Shown: positions 13,506-23,463, counted from the first letter of the stretch. The stretch: DNA of 64,000 nt from Marinobacter nitratireducens (GCF_000708045.1 NZ_ANIE01000003.1:62001-126000); one strand, 5' to 3'. Notes: a model not told the origin generated them from the sequence alone. Program-made: numbers and translations.

Positions 13506-14171
13506 ATGTCGACTGCATCAGCCAAACAGGTTCTGTTTGAACCGATTTTCAGTAACAACCCGATCGCGCTACAGATTCTTGGTATCTGTTCAGCTCTGGC
13601 GGTAACCGCCAGCCTGAACGTAACCATTGTCATGTGTCTCTCCGTGATCGCGGTAACTGCGTTTTCAAACCTCGCGGTATCCCTGATTCGTAATCAGATT
13701 CCGGGCAGCATCCGGATCATCGTTCAGATGACTATCATTGCCTCGCTGGTCATCGTGGTTGACCAGCTTCTCAAGGCGTATGCCTACGAGATCAGCAAAC
13801 AGCTGTCGGTATTCGTTGGCCTGATTATCACCAACTGTATCGTTATGGGACGCGCTGAGGGCTTCGCCATGCAGAACAGCCCGGGCATGAGCTTCCTTGA
13901 CGGGATCGGTAACGGCCTGGGCTATTCCGTCCTGTTGTTGTTCGTTGGCTTCTGGCGCGAGCTGTTCGGTTCCGGTTCCCTGTTTGGTGTCACCATCCTG
14001 TCTCCGGTTAACGAGGGCGGCTGGTACGTTACTAACGGTCTGTTGTTGCTGCCGCCGAGTGCGTTCTTCATCATCGGGCTTGGCATCTGGGCACTGCGTA
14101 CCTGGAAGCCGGATCAGGTCGAAGAGCCGGATTACAAAATGTCAGCTCATAAAGTCAGGGAGGCCTTCTGA
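13506..14171 (+). CDS. nqrD: Na+-translocating NADH:quinone reductase subunit D
   Basis: 221 residues with about six membrane segments, of the NqrD/RnfE family. The stretch [17 protein letters not shown] holds the conserved Cys that, with Cys residues of NqrE, ligates an intramembrane iron centre in the known enzyme. The NqrM protein encoded downstream is needed for this iron site. The stop overlaps the nqrE start by one base (TGATG). Confidence 0.96.
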   Translation: MSTASAKQVLFEPIFSNNPIALQILGICSALAVTASLNVTIVMCLSVIAVTAFSNLAVSLIRNQIPGSIRIIVQMTIIASLVIVVDQLLKAYAYEISKQLSVFVGLIITNCIVMGRAEGFAMQNSPGMSFLDGIGNGLGYSVLLLFVGFWRELFGSGSLFGVTILSPVNEGGWYVTNGLLLLPPSAFFIIGLGIWALRTWKPDQVEEPDYKMSAHKVREAF

Positions 14172-14779
14172 TGGAACATTATCTGAGTCTTCTGGTTAAG
14201 GCTGTTTTTATTGAAAACATGGCGCTGGCCTTCTTCCTGGGGATGTGTACGTTCATTGCAATCTCCAAGAAAGTAGAGGCTGCCATTGGTCTCGGTATCG
14301 CCGTTATCGTGGTACTGACCATCACCGTTCCGGTTAACAACCTGATCTACAACAACGTGCTTCGCGAAGGTGCGCTTGAGTGGGCGGGTATGCCGAACAC
14401 GGATCTTAGCTTCCTCGGGCTGATTACCTACATCGGTGTAATCGCTGCCATCGTACAGATCATGGAAATGGTGCTGGACAAGTACATTCCCGCGCTGTAC
14501 TCGGCATTGGGTGTTTTCCTGCCATTGATCACCGTTAACTGCGCCATTATGGGTGCGGCGCTGTTCATGGTAGAGCGTGATTACAACTTCGGTGAGAGTG
14601 TGGTTTACGGTTTTGGTGCCGGTCTCGGTTGGGCGCTTGCCATCGTAGCCCTGGCGGGTATCCGCGAGAAACTGAAGTACAGCGATGTACCTCCGGGCCT
14701 GCGTGGCCTGGGTATCACGTTCATTACTGTTGGGCTGATGTCCATGGGCTTTATGTCCTTCTCGGGCATCTCTCTCTAA
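14171..14779 (+). CDS. nqrE: Na+-translocating NADH:quinone reductase subunit E
   Basis: 202 residues with about six membrane segments, of the NqrE/RnfA family and homologous to NqrD in inverted orientation. The start [26 protein letters not shown] is family-typical, and a second conserved Cys is in [13 protein letters not shown]. These Cys residues and those of NqrD bind the membrane iron. A 37-bp gap separates it from nqrF, the largest gap inside nqrA-F. Confidence 0.96.
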   Translation: MEHYLSLLVKAVFIENMALAFFLGMCTFIAISKKVEAAIGLGIAVIVVLTITVPVNNLIYNNVLREGALEWAGMPNTDLSFLGLITYIGVIAAIVQIMEMVLDKYIPALYSALGVFLPLITVNCAIMGAALFMVERDYNFGESVVYGFGAGLGWALAIVALAGIREKLKYSDVPPGLRGLGITFITVGLMSMGFMSFSGISL

Positions 14780-14816
14780 GGCATCCGGTGATTCGGTTTA
14801 ACGAAAAGGCGAAACC

Positions 14817-16043
14817 ATGAGTACAGAGATCATTCTTGGTGTAGTCATGTTCACCGTTATCGTGCTGGCGCTGGTCGCAGTTATTCTTGCGGCCCGTTCC
14901 AAGCTGGTAAGCACCGGTGACGTGACAATCGAAATAAATGACGACCCCGAGCACGAACTGAAAACCAGTGCCGGTGGAAAACTTCTTGGCACCCTGGCAA
15001 ATAACGGCATCTTCCTGTCATCTGCCTGTGGTGGTGGCGGTACCTGCGCCCAGTGTAAGTGTAAGGTTCTGGATGGTGGCGGCGCTATGCTGCCCACGGA
15101 AAAAACCCACTTCACCAACCGTGAAGAGAAGGAAGGCTGGCGCTTGTCCTGTCAGGTTCCTGTCAAACAGGACATGAAGATCGAAGTGCCGGAAGAGTTC
15201 TTTGGTGTGAAGAAGTGGGAATGCGAAGTCGTGTCCAACCACAACGTCGCTACCTTTATCAAAGAGCTGGTTCTGAAGCTGCCTGAGGGCGAGGAAGTGG
15301 ACTTCCGCGCTGGCGGTTACGTGCAGCTTGAGTGCCCTCCGTACGAGATCAACTTCAAGGATTTCGATATCGAGGAAGAGTTCCACGAAGACTGGGACAA
15401 GCACGATATCTGGCGCTACAAGGCTGTAAACAAAGAAGACACCATCCGGGCCTACTCCATGGCGAACTATCCGGAAGAAAAGGGTGTTCTCAAGTTCAAC
15501 ATCCGTATTGCCACGCCGCCTCCAGGAACGGATCATCCGCCGGGCATCATGTCCAGCTACGTGTTCAACCTGAAGCCGGGTGACAAGGTCACTGTGATGG
15601 GGCCGTTCGGTGAGTTCTTCGCCAAGAAGACCGACGCCGAAATGGTATTCATCGGCGGTGGTGCGGGCATGGCGCCCATGCGCTCCCACATCTTTGACCA
15701 GCTCAAGCGCCTGAACTCCGATCGCAAGATCAGCTTCTGGTACGGTGCTCGAAGTGTCCGCGAAATGTTCTACGTGGAAGACTTCGACATGCTGCAGGAA
15801 GAGAACGAGAACTTCGAGTGGCATGTGGCGCTCTCCGATGCGCTTCCTGAGGACAACTGGGAAGGCCCGACAGGCTTTATTCATAACGTACTTTATGAGA
15901 ACTACCTGAAGGATCACCCGGCACCTGAGGACTGTGAGTTCTACATGTGCGGGCCTCCGATTATGAACGCGTCCGTCATCAAGATGCTCAAGGATCTTGG
16001 TGTTGAGGACGAAAACATCATGCTGGATGACTTTGGAGGTTAA
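14817..16043 (+). CDS. nqrF: Na+-translocating NADH:quinone reductase subunit F
   Basis: 408 residues. One N-terminal membrane helix (about 4-26) is followed by a ferredoxin-like [2Fe-2S] domain with ligands Cys71, Cys77, Cys80 and Cys112. The FAD domain contains RAYSMANYP. The NADH domain contains [12 protein letters not shown] and ends in CGPPIMN. NqrF takes hydride from NADH and feeds electrons into the pump. Length and ends match the family. The next gene, apbE, starts 9 bp downstream. Confidence 0.97.
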   Translation: MSTEIILGVVMFTVIVLALVAVILAARSKLVSTGDVTIEINDDPEHELKTSAGGKLLGTLANNGIFLSSACGGGGTCAQCKCKVLDGGGAMLPTEKTHFTNREEKEGWRLSCQVPVKQDMKIEVPEEFFGVKKWECEVVSNHNVATFIKELVLKLPEGEEVDFRAGGYVQLECPPYEINFKDFDIEEEFHEDWDKHDIWRYKAVNKEDTIRAYSMANYPEEKGVLKFNIRIATPPPGTDHPPGIMSSYVFNLKPGDKVTVMGPFGEFFAKKTDAEMVFIGGGAGMAPMRSHIFDQLKRLNSDRKISFWYGARSVREMFYVEDFDMLQEENENFEWHVALSDALPEDNWEGPTGFIHNVLYENYLKDHPAPEDCEFYMCGPPIMNASVIKMLKDLGVEDENIMLDDFGG

Positions 16044-16052
16044 TCGGCTCCA

Positions 16053-17102
16053 ATGACATCCCGCATGCATGAACCCGTCAGGGTGGTTCTGGCCAGCATC
16101 CTTGTGATGCTGGTCGTTACCGCCCTGGCGGGTTGTTCGTTTAAGCCCGAGGAAAAAGTCTGGGAAATTTCCGGGCCAGTCTTCGGCACCTCATACCACA
16201 TCAATGTCGTATTGACCGACGATCCCGAACGGCTTGAAAATCTGGCATCAGGTATTGAAGCCGAGCTGGAGAAAGTCGACGCCGCCATGTCCACCTGGCG
16301 AGACGACTCTGAACTTTCTGCCATCAATCAGCACGCTGATCAGACCGACTGGATTAACCTGTCAGATCCGCTATACGAAGTGCTGACCAAGGCTGTGGAA
16401 GTTTCGGAACTCACGGGCGGCGCCTTCGATATTACCGTAGGGCCCGTCGTCAATCTGTGGGGGTTCGGACCGCGGGCCAGGCCGGAAACAGCGCCGACTG
16501 ATGAGGAGCTTGCAGAGATGCTCTCCCGCATTGGCTATGACAAACTCGAATTAAAGGAAGCGCCAAAAGCCCTACGCAGCGATATTCCCCAATACATCGA
16601 TTTGTCGGCGATTGCCAAGGGGTATGGTGTGGATGTTGTGTCCCGCTATCTCCAGAAGGAAGGGGTAACAGCGTATCTGGTGGAGATCGGTGGTGAAGTG
16701 CGCGTCAATGGTCGCAAGCCTGATGGTAGCGCGTGGCGCCTGGCAATAGAGCAGCCTGTGTCAGAAGGGCGCCAGGTTAATCGCGTCGTGGCGCTCGAGC
16801 AGCGTGCAATGGCGACGTCTGGAGACTATCGTAACTATTACGAATCGGAAGGTCGGCGCTATTCCCATACAATTGATCCATCTACGGGTAAACCGATAAC
16901 CCACAACTTGGCGTCGGTGACGGTTATTGCCGGTGACTGCATGACTGCGGATGCCTTGGCGACCGGATTCAATGTTCTCGGCTATGAGCGTGCAAGCGAG
17001 CTTGCAACCCGAGAGAACATTCCGGCCTATTTCATAGTCCGGACGGACGACGGTTTTGAAACTCATCAGACACCGGCGTTTTCGTCTTTTGTTACCCAAT
17101 AG
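16053..17102 (+). CDS. apbE: FAD:protein FMN transferase ApbE
   Basis: 349 residues. It is a lipoprotein by sequence: a hydrophobic signal ending in the lipobox LAGC with Cys28. The mature domain starts with GPVFGTSYHI and includes VNLWGFGP, AIAKGYGVD, EIGGEVRVNG and the late ATSGDYRNYY and YSHTIDPSTG motifs of ApbE flavin transferases. The enzyme moves FMN from FAD to the Thr of the SGAT motifs in NqrB and NqrC, both seen in this operon. It sits between nqrF and nqrM with gaps of 9 and 12 bp, the usual arrangement. Confidence 0.95.
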   Translation: MTSRMHEPVRVVLASILVMLVVTALAGCSFKPEEKVWEISGPVFGTSYHINVVLTDDPERLENLASGIEAELEKVDAAMSTWRDDSELSAINQHADQTDWINLSDPLYEVLTKAVEVSELTGGAFDITVGPVVNLWGFGPRARPETAPTDEELAEMLSRIGYDKLELKEAPKALRSDIPQYIDLSAIAKGYGVDVVSRYLQKEGVTAYLVEIGGEVRVNGRKPDGSAWRLAIEQPVSEGRQVNRVVALEQRAMATSGDYRNYYESEGRRYSHTIDPSTGKPITHNLASVTVIAGDCMTADALATGFNVLGYERASELATRENIPAYFIVRTDDGFETHQTPAFSSFVTQ

Positions 17103-17114
17103 GGGGAGGGCAAC

Positions 17115-17363
17115 ATGAGTACCTTTTTTCTGGTTCTGGCGATTGTAATCCTGCTGGTGGCGGGAATGTCTATCGGCGTTATCTTCGGTCGCAAGCCGAT
17201 CAGCGGCACCTGTGGCGGTATCGGTGCTCTTGGAATTGATGCGTCCTGCGAAATCTGTGGCGGCAACACCAAGAAGTGCCAGGAAGAGAATGAGCGGCTG
17301 GAGAGTGAAGGAAAAGGCGCCAGGGATCTTGCCTACGACGCCAGCAATGCCGACCAACGTTGA
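17115..17363 (+). CDS. nqrM: NqrM, Na+-NQR maturation protein
   Basis: 82 residues. An N-terminal membrane helix (about 3-24) is followed by a short Cys-rich segment with four Cys residues in the pattern CGG...CEICGG...C (near 34, 48, 51, 58). This is the former DUF539 family. In Vibrio NqrM is needed for assembly of the NQR complex, probably by supplying iron for the NqrD/NqrE site. The position directly after apbE supports the name. The last third is charged and probably cytoplasmic. Confidence 0.92.
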   Translation: MSTFFLVLAIVILLVAGMSIGVIFGRKPISGTCGGIGALGIDASCEICGGNTKKCQEENERLESEGKGARDLAYDASNADQR

Positions 17364-17429
17364 TTTCGGACACCTATAACCAAAATTAAAATCCAACATT
17401 TACGACGTAGATAAGGAGTTACTGCGGGC

Positions 17430-18821
17430 ATGGCAGAGCATCATTACGACGTCGTCGTTATCGGCGCTGGTCCTTCCGGTGAAGGTGCGGCGATGAATGC
17501 GACGAAGCACGGTAAGCGTGTCGCGATCATCGAAGACAAACCCACCGTCGGGGGTAACTGCACTCATTGGGGGACTATCCCCTCCAAGGCCCTGCGTCAC
17601 TCGGTCAAGCAGATCATTACCTTTAACACGAACCAGATGTTCCGTGATATTGGCGAGCCACGCTGGTTTTCGTTTCCCCGGGTCCTCCAGAATGCCCAGA
17701 AGGTAATTGGCAAGCAGGTAAAACTGCGAACACAGTTCTACGCCCGAAACCGGGTCGACCTGATCAACGGCCGGGCGTCGTTCCTCGACAGTAACCGCCT
17801 CGAAATTCGCGGCAACAAATCTGTAGAGGTTCTGCACTTCAAGCAGGCGATTGTTGCGACCGGCTCACGCCCGTATTTGCCGCCCGATGTAAACTTCCGT
17901 CATCACCGTATCTATAATTCCGACACCATTCTTAATCTGTCCCACACCCCGCGGACACTGATTATCTATGGTGCCGGGGTCATTGGTTCGGAGTACGCGT
18001 CTATCTTTGCCGGTCTGGGTGTCAAGGTCGACCTGATCAACCCGGGCAGCCGCCTGCTGTCGTTCCTGGATGACGAAATTTCGGACGCATTGAGCTACCA
18101 CCTGCGTAATAATGGCGTTCTGGTTCGCCATAATGAGCAGTACGAGTCAGTGGAGGGAGACGATCACGGTGTTGTTCTCTCGCTCCAGTCCGGCAAGAAA
18201 ATTCGTGCTGATGCATTCCTGTGGTGTAACGGCCGTAGCGGCAATACCGACAAGCTGGGCCTTGAGAACGTCGGGCTTGTTCCAAATGGCCGGGGGCAAC
18301 TTGCGGTCGACGAGCACTATCGGACCGAGGTGGAACACATCTATGCAGCGGGTGACGTGATCGGCTGGCCAAGCCTTGCAAGCGCTGCCTACGATCAGGG
18401 ACGCTCCGCGTCGTCCGATATCGTCAAAGATGATTACTTCCGTTATATCTCCGATGTGCCGACTGGTATCTATACCATCCCGGAGATCAGCTCTGTTGGT
18501 AAAACTGAGCGTGAGCTGACTGAGGCTAAAGTGCCGTATGAAGTTGGTCAGGCCTTTTTCAAGGACCTTGCGCGGGCTCAGATCACCGGCGAAGCGGTGG
18601 GGATGCTCAAAATCCTGTTCCACAGAGAAACCCGAGAGCTTCTTGGAATCCACTGTTTTGGAGACCAGGCTGCGGAAATCGTCCACATCGGTCAGGCGAT
18701 CATGAACCAGGAAGGGGAAGCCAATACCCTGAACTACTTTATCAATACCACGTTCAACTACCCGACCATGGCGGAAGCCTACCGGGTAGCTGCGTTGAAC
18801 GGCCTGAACCGGATCTTCTGA
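17430..18821 (+). CDS. sthA: soluble pyridine nucleotide transhydrogenase
   Basis: 463 residues of the flavoprotein disulfide reductase family. The FAD-binding fold begins at [14 protein letters not shown] (about 7-20). At the usual redox-disulfide position the sequence is [13 protein letters not shown], so the second Cys is missing, which is the mark of SthA rather than dihydrolipoamide dehydrogenase. The NAD(P) fold begins at [14 protein letters not shown] and a second FAD motif ends in IYAAGDV. The enzyme equilibrates NADPH+NAD with NADP+NADH. AAGGAG is at 17412-17417, rather far from the ATG at 17430. An 11-bp inverted repeat covers the stop codon. Confidence 0.96.
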   Translation: MAEHHYDVVVIGAGPSGEGAAMNATKHGKRVAIIEDKPTVGGNCTHWGTIPSKALRHSVKQIITFNTNQMFRDIGEPRWFSFPRVLQNAQKVIGKQVKLRTQFYARNRVDLINGRASFLDSNRLEIRGNKSVEVLHFKQAIVATGSRPYLPPDVNFRHHRIYNSDTILNLSHTPRTLIIYGAGVIGSEYASIFAGLGVKVDLINPGSRLLSFLDDEISDALSYHLRNNGVLVRHNEQYESVEGDDHGVVLSLQSGKKIRADAFLWCNGRSGNTDKLGLENVGLVPNGRGQLAVDEHYRTEVEHIYAAGDVIGWPSLASAAYDQGRSASSDIVKDDYFRYISDVPTGIYTIPEISSVGKTERELTEAKVPYEVGQAFFKDLARAQITGEAVGMLKILFHRETRELLGIHCFGDQAAEIVHIGQAIMNQEGEANTLNYFINTTFNYPTMAEAYRVAALNGLNRIF

Positions 18822-18830
18822 TCCGGTTCA
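18805..18830. repeat. perfect 11-bp inverted repeat over two convergent stop codons
   Basis: Arms 18805-18815 and 18820-18830, four-base loop TTCT. The sthA TGA is at 18819-18821 and the GDPD stop is at the right edge (18828-18830). No T-run follows on either strand, so it is not a classical intrinsic terminator, but the stem could block read-through in both directions or protect both mRNA ends. Confidence 0.8.
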
Positions 18831-19622
18831 GCTTGCGGGCAGCACCCGGCTGCCCGGCATTCCCTCCGCCCCGCTCAGGGGTAACGCCATGAGTGCTCTG
18901 GCCCGGTTGTCGAAGAACATCCGGGTGCTTGTCGGATAGTCCGTAATGATGCTGTCGACGCCCATTTCCTCCAATTGGAGCATGTCGTGGATTCGGTTAA
19001 CGGTCCAGGTCGACACGTGCATTCCCCGGCGGTGAGCGTTGTCCACCATCGCTTTTGAGCACAGCTTCCAGTTCAGTATCAGGTATTCGCAACCCAGGCG
19101 CATGGCGCTGTTGAGGGGGCGTGGGAATTTGCGCTCCGCGACCAGACCAATGTGGATGTTCTTGTTCCGGCGGCGTATTTCCTTCAGGAACCAGGTGTCC
19201 GTAGAGGTAATGACCACACGTTGATACAGCTCCCGCCGCTGAATGATCTCGGTGACCCGATTGCACAGTATGTTGAGCCGCTGGCGGCTGTCTTTCTTGA
19301 CCTCCAGTTGCAGGTGTTCGAGATCGTCAAACTCGTCAAGAAGCGTTTCGAGCGAGGGGATGCCGACGGGTGTTGGCCAGGCGCTGGTGTTGCACCTGGC
19401 GTCCATGGCAGCCAGTTCCTGGGAGGTAAAACTGTGAACACTGCCTTTCTGGCCGGTTGTGCGGTCTACCGTCAGATCATGAATCAAAACGGGGATGCCG
19501 TCTTTGGAGAGCACCAGATCCAGCTCAAAATGCCGGATGCCATGGCGGTAGGCATGCACAAATCCGGGCAGGGTGTTCTCGGGAGCCTCACCTTTGGCTC
19601 CCCGGTGTCCGTAGACAATCAT
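18828..19622 (-). CDS. glycerophosphodiester phosphodiesterase
   Basis: 264 residues of the GDPD family. The N-terminal signature YGHRGAKGEAPENT holds the catalytic His and the Arg/Glu pair; HDLTVDRTT gives the second catalytic His. LQLEVKKD supplies a further conserved acidic residue, and STWTVN and TDYPT close the barrel. It hydrolyses glycerophosphodiesters to glycerol-3-phosphate and an alcohol. No signal peptide is seen, so it is probably cytoplasmic. Its ATG overlaps the stop of the upstream DAHP-synthase-like gene by 4 bp (19619-19622). By memory, a GDPD gene also follows sth in P. aeruginosa. Confidence 0.9.
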   Translation of the reverse strand: MIVYGHRGAKGEAPENTLPGFVHAYRHGIRHFELDLVLSKDGIPVLIHDLTVDRTTGQKGSVHSFTSQELAAMDARCNTSAWPTPVGIPSLETLLDEFDDLEHLQLEVKKDSRQRLNILCNRVTEIIQRRELYQRVVITSTDTWFLKEIRRRNKNIHIGLVAERKFPRPLNSAMRLGCEYLILNWKLCSKAMVDNAHRRGMHVSTWTVNRIHDMLQLEEMGVDSIITDYPTSTRMFFDNRARALMALPLSGAEGMPGSRVLPAS

Positions 19623-20746
19623 TCTGATACTGAATCCTTCAGTCGCTGATAAATGTCCTGGCGCTTCTTCCAGGTCTCATGGCACAGGCGGATGTCTTCA
19701 AGATAGGCAGGAAGTTCGTTCATCAGCAGTGCCTGGGGGCCGTCTACGAGCGCTTTCTCTGGTTTCGGGTGGAAGTCCACCAATACCATGTTGGCACCGG
19801 CAATAACGCCCTGAGCGGTTGCGTGCATCACGTCCAGAATGCCGTCAGGCGAGGCCTCACGGCTGCCCACGGAGTGAGACGGGTCAACACACACCGGCAT
19901 ACGGGTCAGGCGTTTGACTGCCGGCACATGGGCGAAGTCCACCATATTGCGATGGGGCTGGCCGGCTTCGGTTTTCATGCCGCGGAGGCAGAAGATGACG
20001 TTGGCGTTGCCTTCGCTCGCCAGGTATTCGGCGGCATTGAGTGATTCATTCAGGGTGATACCGAAGCCCCTCTTGAGCAGCACCGGATAAGTGCTTTGCC
20101 GGCCAATGGCCTTGAGGAGCTCGAAGTTCTGAGTATTGCGGGTGCCAATCTGCAGCATGACACCGGTTGGGCGCCCCAGTTTCTCGAGACAGGTGTCGAT
20201 TTCCTCAATGTGGCTTTCATGGGTGATTTCCATGGCGACCACCTTGATGCCATGCTTTCCAGCTTTTTCGAACACCCACGGCAGGCAACCTTTTCCGTGT
20301 CCCTGAAATGAATAGGGGTTGGTGCGAGGCTTGTAGGCGCCCATACGGGTGCAGACTTCACCATGCTCTTCCAGGGCCTGCATCATCATTTCCACATGCT
20401 CGGGAACGTCGACCGCGCAAAGACCGGCGAAAATATTCAGGTTGTCCTGGCTGAAATCGACCCCGTTATAGTGGAAGCCGCTTTGGCGTCTGTCGTCTCG
20501 ATGTCGGCCAAGAATCCGGTAATCATCGGAAATCCGTATGGCTCGCTCTACCGCCGGCAGGGCTTCGATTTCTTCCTTGTCCAGGGATTTTGTGTCCCCC
20601 AGAAGGTAGATTTCTGTCAGGCGCTGGCTGGAACCCTGGACTTCGTGCACCCGCAGGGATACCCCTGGCAGGTTTTCCAGGTAATGGAGGGTCTGCCGGT
20701 AGGCGTCGCTGTCCAGCGGGGTGTTGGGATGAAGAATGGCGAGCAT
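19619..20746 (-). CDS. DAHP synthase-like enzyme (type I-beta/KDO8P family)
   Basis: 375 residues. About 110 N-terminal residues precede a barrel with the class motifs GAYKPRTNPYSFQG (near 135), IGTRNTQNFELL, PVLLKRGFG, VDPSHS and FHPKPEKALVDG. These are the substrate and metal motifs of 3-deoxy-7-phosphoheptulonate synthase, first step of the shikimate pathway. The usual first motif AGPCSVE reads AGLCAVD here: the metal-binding Cys is kept but its neighbours differ, so the substrate or regulation may differ too. It is translationally coupled to the GDPD gene. I am sure of the superfamily, less so of the exact reaction. Confidence 0.75.
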   Translation of the reverse strand: MLAILHPNTPLDSDAYRQTLHYLENLPGVSLRVHEVQGSSQRLTEIYLLGDTKSLDKEEIEALPAVERAIRISDDYRILGRHRDDRRQSGFHYNGVDFSQDNLNIFAGLCAVDVPEHVEMMMQALEEHGEVCTRMGAYKPRTNPYSFQGHGKGCLPWVFEKAGKHGIKVVAMEITHESHIEEIDTCLEKLGRPTGVMLQIGTRNTQNFELLKAIGRQSTYPVLLKRGFGITLNESLNAAEYLASEGNANVIFCLRGMKTEAGQPHRNMVDFAHVPAVKRLTRMPVCVDPSHSVGSREASPDGILDVMHATAQGVIAGANMVLVDFHPKPEKALVDGPQALLMNELPAYLEDIRLCHETWKKRQDIYQRLKDSVSE

Positions 20747-20761
20747 GCTGCTGTCTCCTTG

Positions 20762-21208
20762 TTAACCGGTTGCTTCTGCCCGGTGTCGCGCCTGCATGTA
20801 TTCCCTGTGATTAAGGTGCAACAGATCCGCCATGCGGCGAATCAGGTGTTCCTCGTACTTGTCGATCCGCCCGTCCGCGAAGGCCACGCGCCATATGTTG
20901 ACCAGCAATGCCAGCTTGGCTTCCTGATCCAGGTGCTCATTGAGCTGGCCGGTAAACTCATACATGGAGGTGGCATCATCGGCGTGCCCGAGAGCGTCCT
21001 GCAGAATTTCCTCTGCCTCTTCCCGGGTCACCTGATTGGCTTTCACCGCGCATTCCACAATGATCTGCAGCTCGCGCTCGTCTTCATCATGGTCGATGCG
21101 GGATAGCTGCACCATCAGAGCGGTGGAGGCGACGGCCAACTGATGGGCATCCGGCGCCTTGTTCGTGGCTTCCGGTGAGGCAAAGAGTTGTTTCAGGCGT
21201 TCGATCAT
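20762..21208 (-). CDS. TerB-like protein
   Basis: 148 residues, soluble, almost all helical and rich in Glu, Asp and His. Two similar helical repeats with acidic pairs (DHDEDERELQIIVE near 40 and FADGRIDKYEEHLIRRMADLLH near 110) match the TerB/DjlA N-terminal fold. Proteins of this fold are linked to tellurite resistance or to stress and metal responses, but single copies like this one in housekeeping contexts have no settled role. It follows tal by 33 bp on the - strand, with the DAHP-synthase-like gene 15 bp further on, so these genes may share a transcript. Confidence 0.75.
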   Translation of the reverse strand: MIERLKQLFASPEATNKAPDAHQLAVASTALMVQLSRIDHDEDERELQIIVECAVKANQVTREEAEEILQDALGHADDATSMYEFTGQLNEHLDQEAKLALLVNIWRVAFADGRIDKYEEHLIRRMADLLHLNHREYMQARHRAEATG

Positions 21209-21241
21209 AGTCGGATCAACAGGCTCCCATTAGAGTGCATT

Positions 21242-22207
21242 TCAGGCGGCTTTGGCCAGTTGGCGGACGCGATTTTCCAGTTCGATCTGGTCGATCGTGA
21301 AGCGGCGAATGCCATCAGCCAGTTTTTCCGTCGCCATGGCATCTTCGTTGGACTCCCAGCGGAACAGCTTCTCATCGATCGGTCCAAATTTATCCGAGGA
21401 GTTTGCATTCTCAGAGGACAGGCGGCGGCTGAGGCTGCCGGTATCGTCCTGAAGCTCCTGGAGAAGGGCCGGGCTGATGGTCAGTCTGTCGCAGCCTGCC
21501 AGCATCTCGATTTCACCCGTGTTCCGGAAACTGGCGCCCATAACGACGGTGTCGAAGCCGTGGGTCTTGTAGTAATTGTAGATTCGGGAAACCGAAAGTA
21601 CGCCAGGGTCTTCCGCAGCCGGGAAACCGTCCCGGCCGGAATTGGCAACGTGCCAATCAAGAATGCGGCCAACAAAAGGCGAAATCAGGAATGCACCGGC
21701 TTCAGCGCAGGCGGCGGCCTGGATGAACGAGAACAGCAGCGTCAGGTTGCAACGAATGCCTTCTTTTTCGAGCTGCTCGGCAGCCCGAATGCCTTCCCAG
21801 GTGGAGGCGATCTTGATCAGAACCCGGTTGGTATCGACGCCTTGTTTGTCATAAAACTCGACCAGTCTGCGAGCACGATCCAGAGTTCCTTCGGTGTCGA
21901 ACGACAAACGCGCATCGACTTCGGTGGAGACAACACCAGGAATCAGATTCAGGATTTCCTGGCCGGCGAGCACGGCCAGCATGTCCGTTGCGGTTGTCAG
22001 TTGCTCGGCATCCGAGCCGCCGTACCGACGAGCTTCTGCGACGGCTTTGTCCAGCATTGGGCGGTAGGCGTCTGAGGCCGCGGCTTTCAGCAGCAGTGAA
22101 GGGTTGGTTGTCGCGTCTTCCGGTCGCCACTTGGCAATGGCTTCAATGTCGCCGGTATCCGCCACTACCGTGGTCATGGTTTTCAGTTGGTCGAGCTTGT
22201 TCGTCAT
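21242..22207 (-). CDS. tal: transaldolase
   Basis: 321 residues, the length of the TalB class. Signature [12 protein letters not shown] is near 32-43 and the Schiff-base Lys is in [12 protein letters not shown] near 132. [11 protein letters not shown] and [12 protein letters not shown] are also present. It transfers a dihydroxyacetone unit between sedoheptulose-7-phosphate and glyceraldehyde-3-phosphate in the pentose phosphate pathway. A 9-bp perfect inverted repeat lies upstream (22236-22275) and a candidate promoter overlaps it. Confidence 0.96.
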   Translation of the reverse strand: MTNKLDQLKTMTTVVADTGDIEAIAKWRPEDATTNPSLLLKAAASDAYRPMLDKAVAEARRYGGSDAEQLTTATDMLAVLAGQEILNLIPGVVSTEVDARLSFDTEGTLDRARRLVEFYDKQGVDTNRVLIKIASTWEGIRAAEQLEKEGIRCNLTLLFSFIQAAACAEAGAFLISPFVGRILDWHVANSGRDGFPAAEDPGVLSVSRIYNYYKTHGFDTVVMGASFRNTGEIEMLAGCDRLTISPALLQELQDDTGSLSRRLSSENANSSDKFGPIDEKLFRWESNEDAMATEKLADGIRRFTIDQIELENRVRQLAKAA

Positions 22208-22235
22208 TCGTTCTGTCGTCCCGGTTGATCTGTTT

Positions 22236-22275
22236 TGTAGGCATCCGTCTCCCGGATGTGGTGCTAATGCCTACA
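22236..22275. repeat. 9-bp perfect inverted repeat upstream of tal
   Basis: Arms TGTAGGCAT (22236-22244) and ATGCCTACA (22267-22275) enclose a second small inverted repeat, ATCCG/CGGAT (22243-22247, 22253-22257). On the - strand a candidate -10 TATTGT (22273-22278), with TTGTTC 17 bp before it, overlaps the outer arm. It could be an operator or a leader hairpin for tal. Confidence 0.5.
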
Positions 22276-22324
22276 ATAGCGGGCTGCTCTGACAGGAACA
22301 AGACAACAAAAGGTATGGAGCTGA

Positions 22325-23362
22325 TTAAGCTTCCGCAATGGCCGGGGCTTCAGGTTCGCGAACCTTGCCGAGCGCCGTTTCGATAACTTCAATACCCGCT
22401 CCGGGCTTGTGCGCGTTTTCGCTGATGTAGCGACGGAACTGACGGCCACCGGGCATGCCGTGGAACAGTCCCAGGAGGTGACGGGACATGTGGGTCAGGT
22501 ATACGCCGCGCTCGAGTTCACGTTCAATAAACGGCAGCATGGTGCGCAGAGCCTCGTGGCGGCTTTGAACGGGCGCTCCCTCACCAAAGAACACTGGGTC
22601 CACACCGGCCAGTAGCCACGGGTTGTGGTAAGCCTCCCGGCCCAGCATGACCCCATCGGTATGCCGTAGGTGCTCGTGGCATTCGTCAAACGTTTTGATG
22701 CCGCCGTTGATGATGATCTCAAGATCCGGGTAAGCCTGCTTCAGGCGATACACCCAATCGTATTTCAGGGGAGGAATATCCCGGTTTTCCTTCGGGCTCA
22801 GCCCCTCCAGTATCGCGATACGGGCATGGACAATGAAGGTCCTGCAGCCGGCGGCGGACACCGTCTCGATAAACTCGCACAAATCCTCCCAGGATTCCCG
22901 GCCATCGATGCCGATCCGGTGCTTGACCGTCACCGGGAGTTCTGTCGCCTCGATCATGGCTGCAACGCCTTCGGCGACCTTATCCGGGTGTCCCATCAGG
23001 CAGGCGCCAATCATGTTGTTTTGCACTCGATCGCTGGGGCAACCAACGTTCAGATTCACCTCATCAAACCCGAACTGCTCAGCCAGCTTCGCACAATGTG
23101 CCAACTCGCCGGCATCACTGCCGCCCAACTGCAACGCCAGGGGGTATTCCGCCGGATCGTGACGCAGGAACCGCTCGGTATCGCCATGAATCAGGGCGCC
23201 GGTGGTCACCATTTCGGTATAGAGCAGGGTGTGGCGGCTGAGGATGCGGGCCAGGTACCTGAAATGCGGGGTGGTCCAGTCCATCATCGGGGCCACGGAA
23301 AACCGGCGGGAGAGGGGGGCTGGCGTCTGCGGTGTGGTGCTTGTTCGGGGCATCACGGACAT
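22325..23362 (-). CDS. dusA: tRNA-dihydrouridine(20/20a) synthase DusA
   Basis: 345 residues of the Dus FMN enzymes. The domain starts with FSVAPMMDWTTPHFRYLARI, typical of DusA. The catalytic Cys lies in NLNVGCPSDRVQ near 105, and the FMN-contacting TVKHRIGID and IINGGIKT follow. The C-terminal helical tRNA-binding domain contains MSRHLLGLFHGMPGGRQFRRYI, a DusA feature. It reduces uridines in the D-loop of tRNA using NADPH. The 117-bp gap to tal holds the inverted repeat described separately. Confidence 0.95.
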   Translation of the reverse strand: MSVMPRTSTTPQTPAPLSRRFSVAPMMDWTTPHFRYLARILSRHTLLYTEMVTTGALIHGDTERFLRHDPAEYPLALQLGGSDAGELAHCAKLAEQFGFDEVNLNVGCPSDRVQNNMIGACLMGHPDKVAEGVAAMIEATELPVTVKHRIGIDGRESWEDLCEFIETVSAAGCRTFIVHARIAILEGLSPKENRDIPPLKYDWVYRLKQAYPDLEIIINGGIKTFDECHEHLRHTDGVMLGREAYHNPWLLAGVDPVFFGEGAPVQSRHEALRTMLPFIERELERGVYLTHMSRHLLGLFHGMPGGRQFRRYISENAHKPGAGIEVIETALGKVREPEAPAIAEA

Positions 23363-23463
23363 TTCAAGAACCTGTTTACAAATAATGTCGGGGGTATACG
23401 AGTGTTCTGGCGGCGTAGTTTAACAGGAACTCGAGGGTATTATCTGTAGGGCTTTGACGAAGA

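Noticed and set aside
15018..16070. 350-codon open frame opposite nqrF
   Set aside because: nqrF is certain from its Fe-S and flavin motifs; the antisense product matches nothing.
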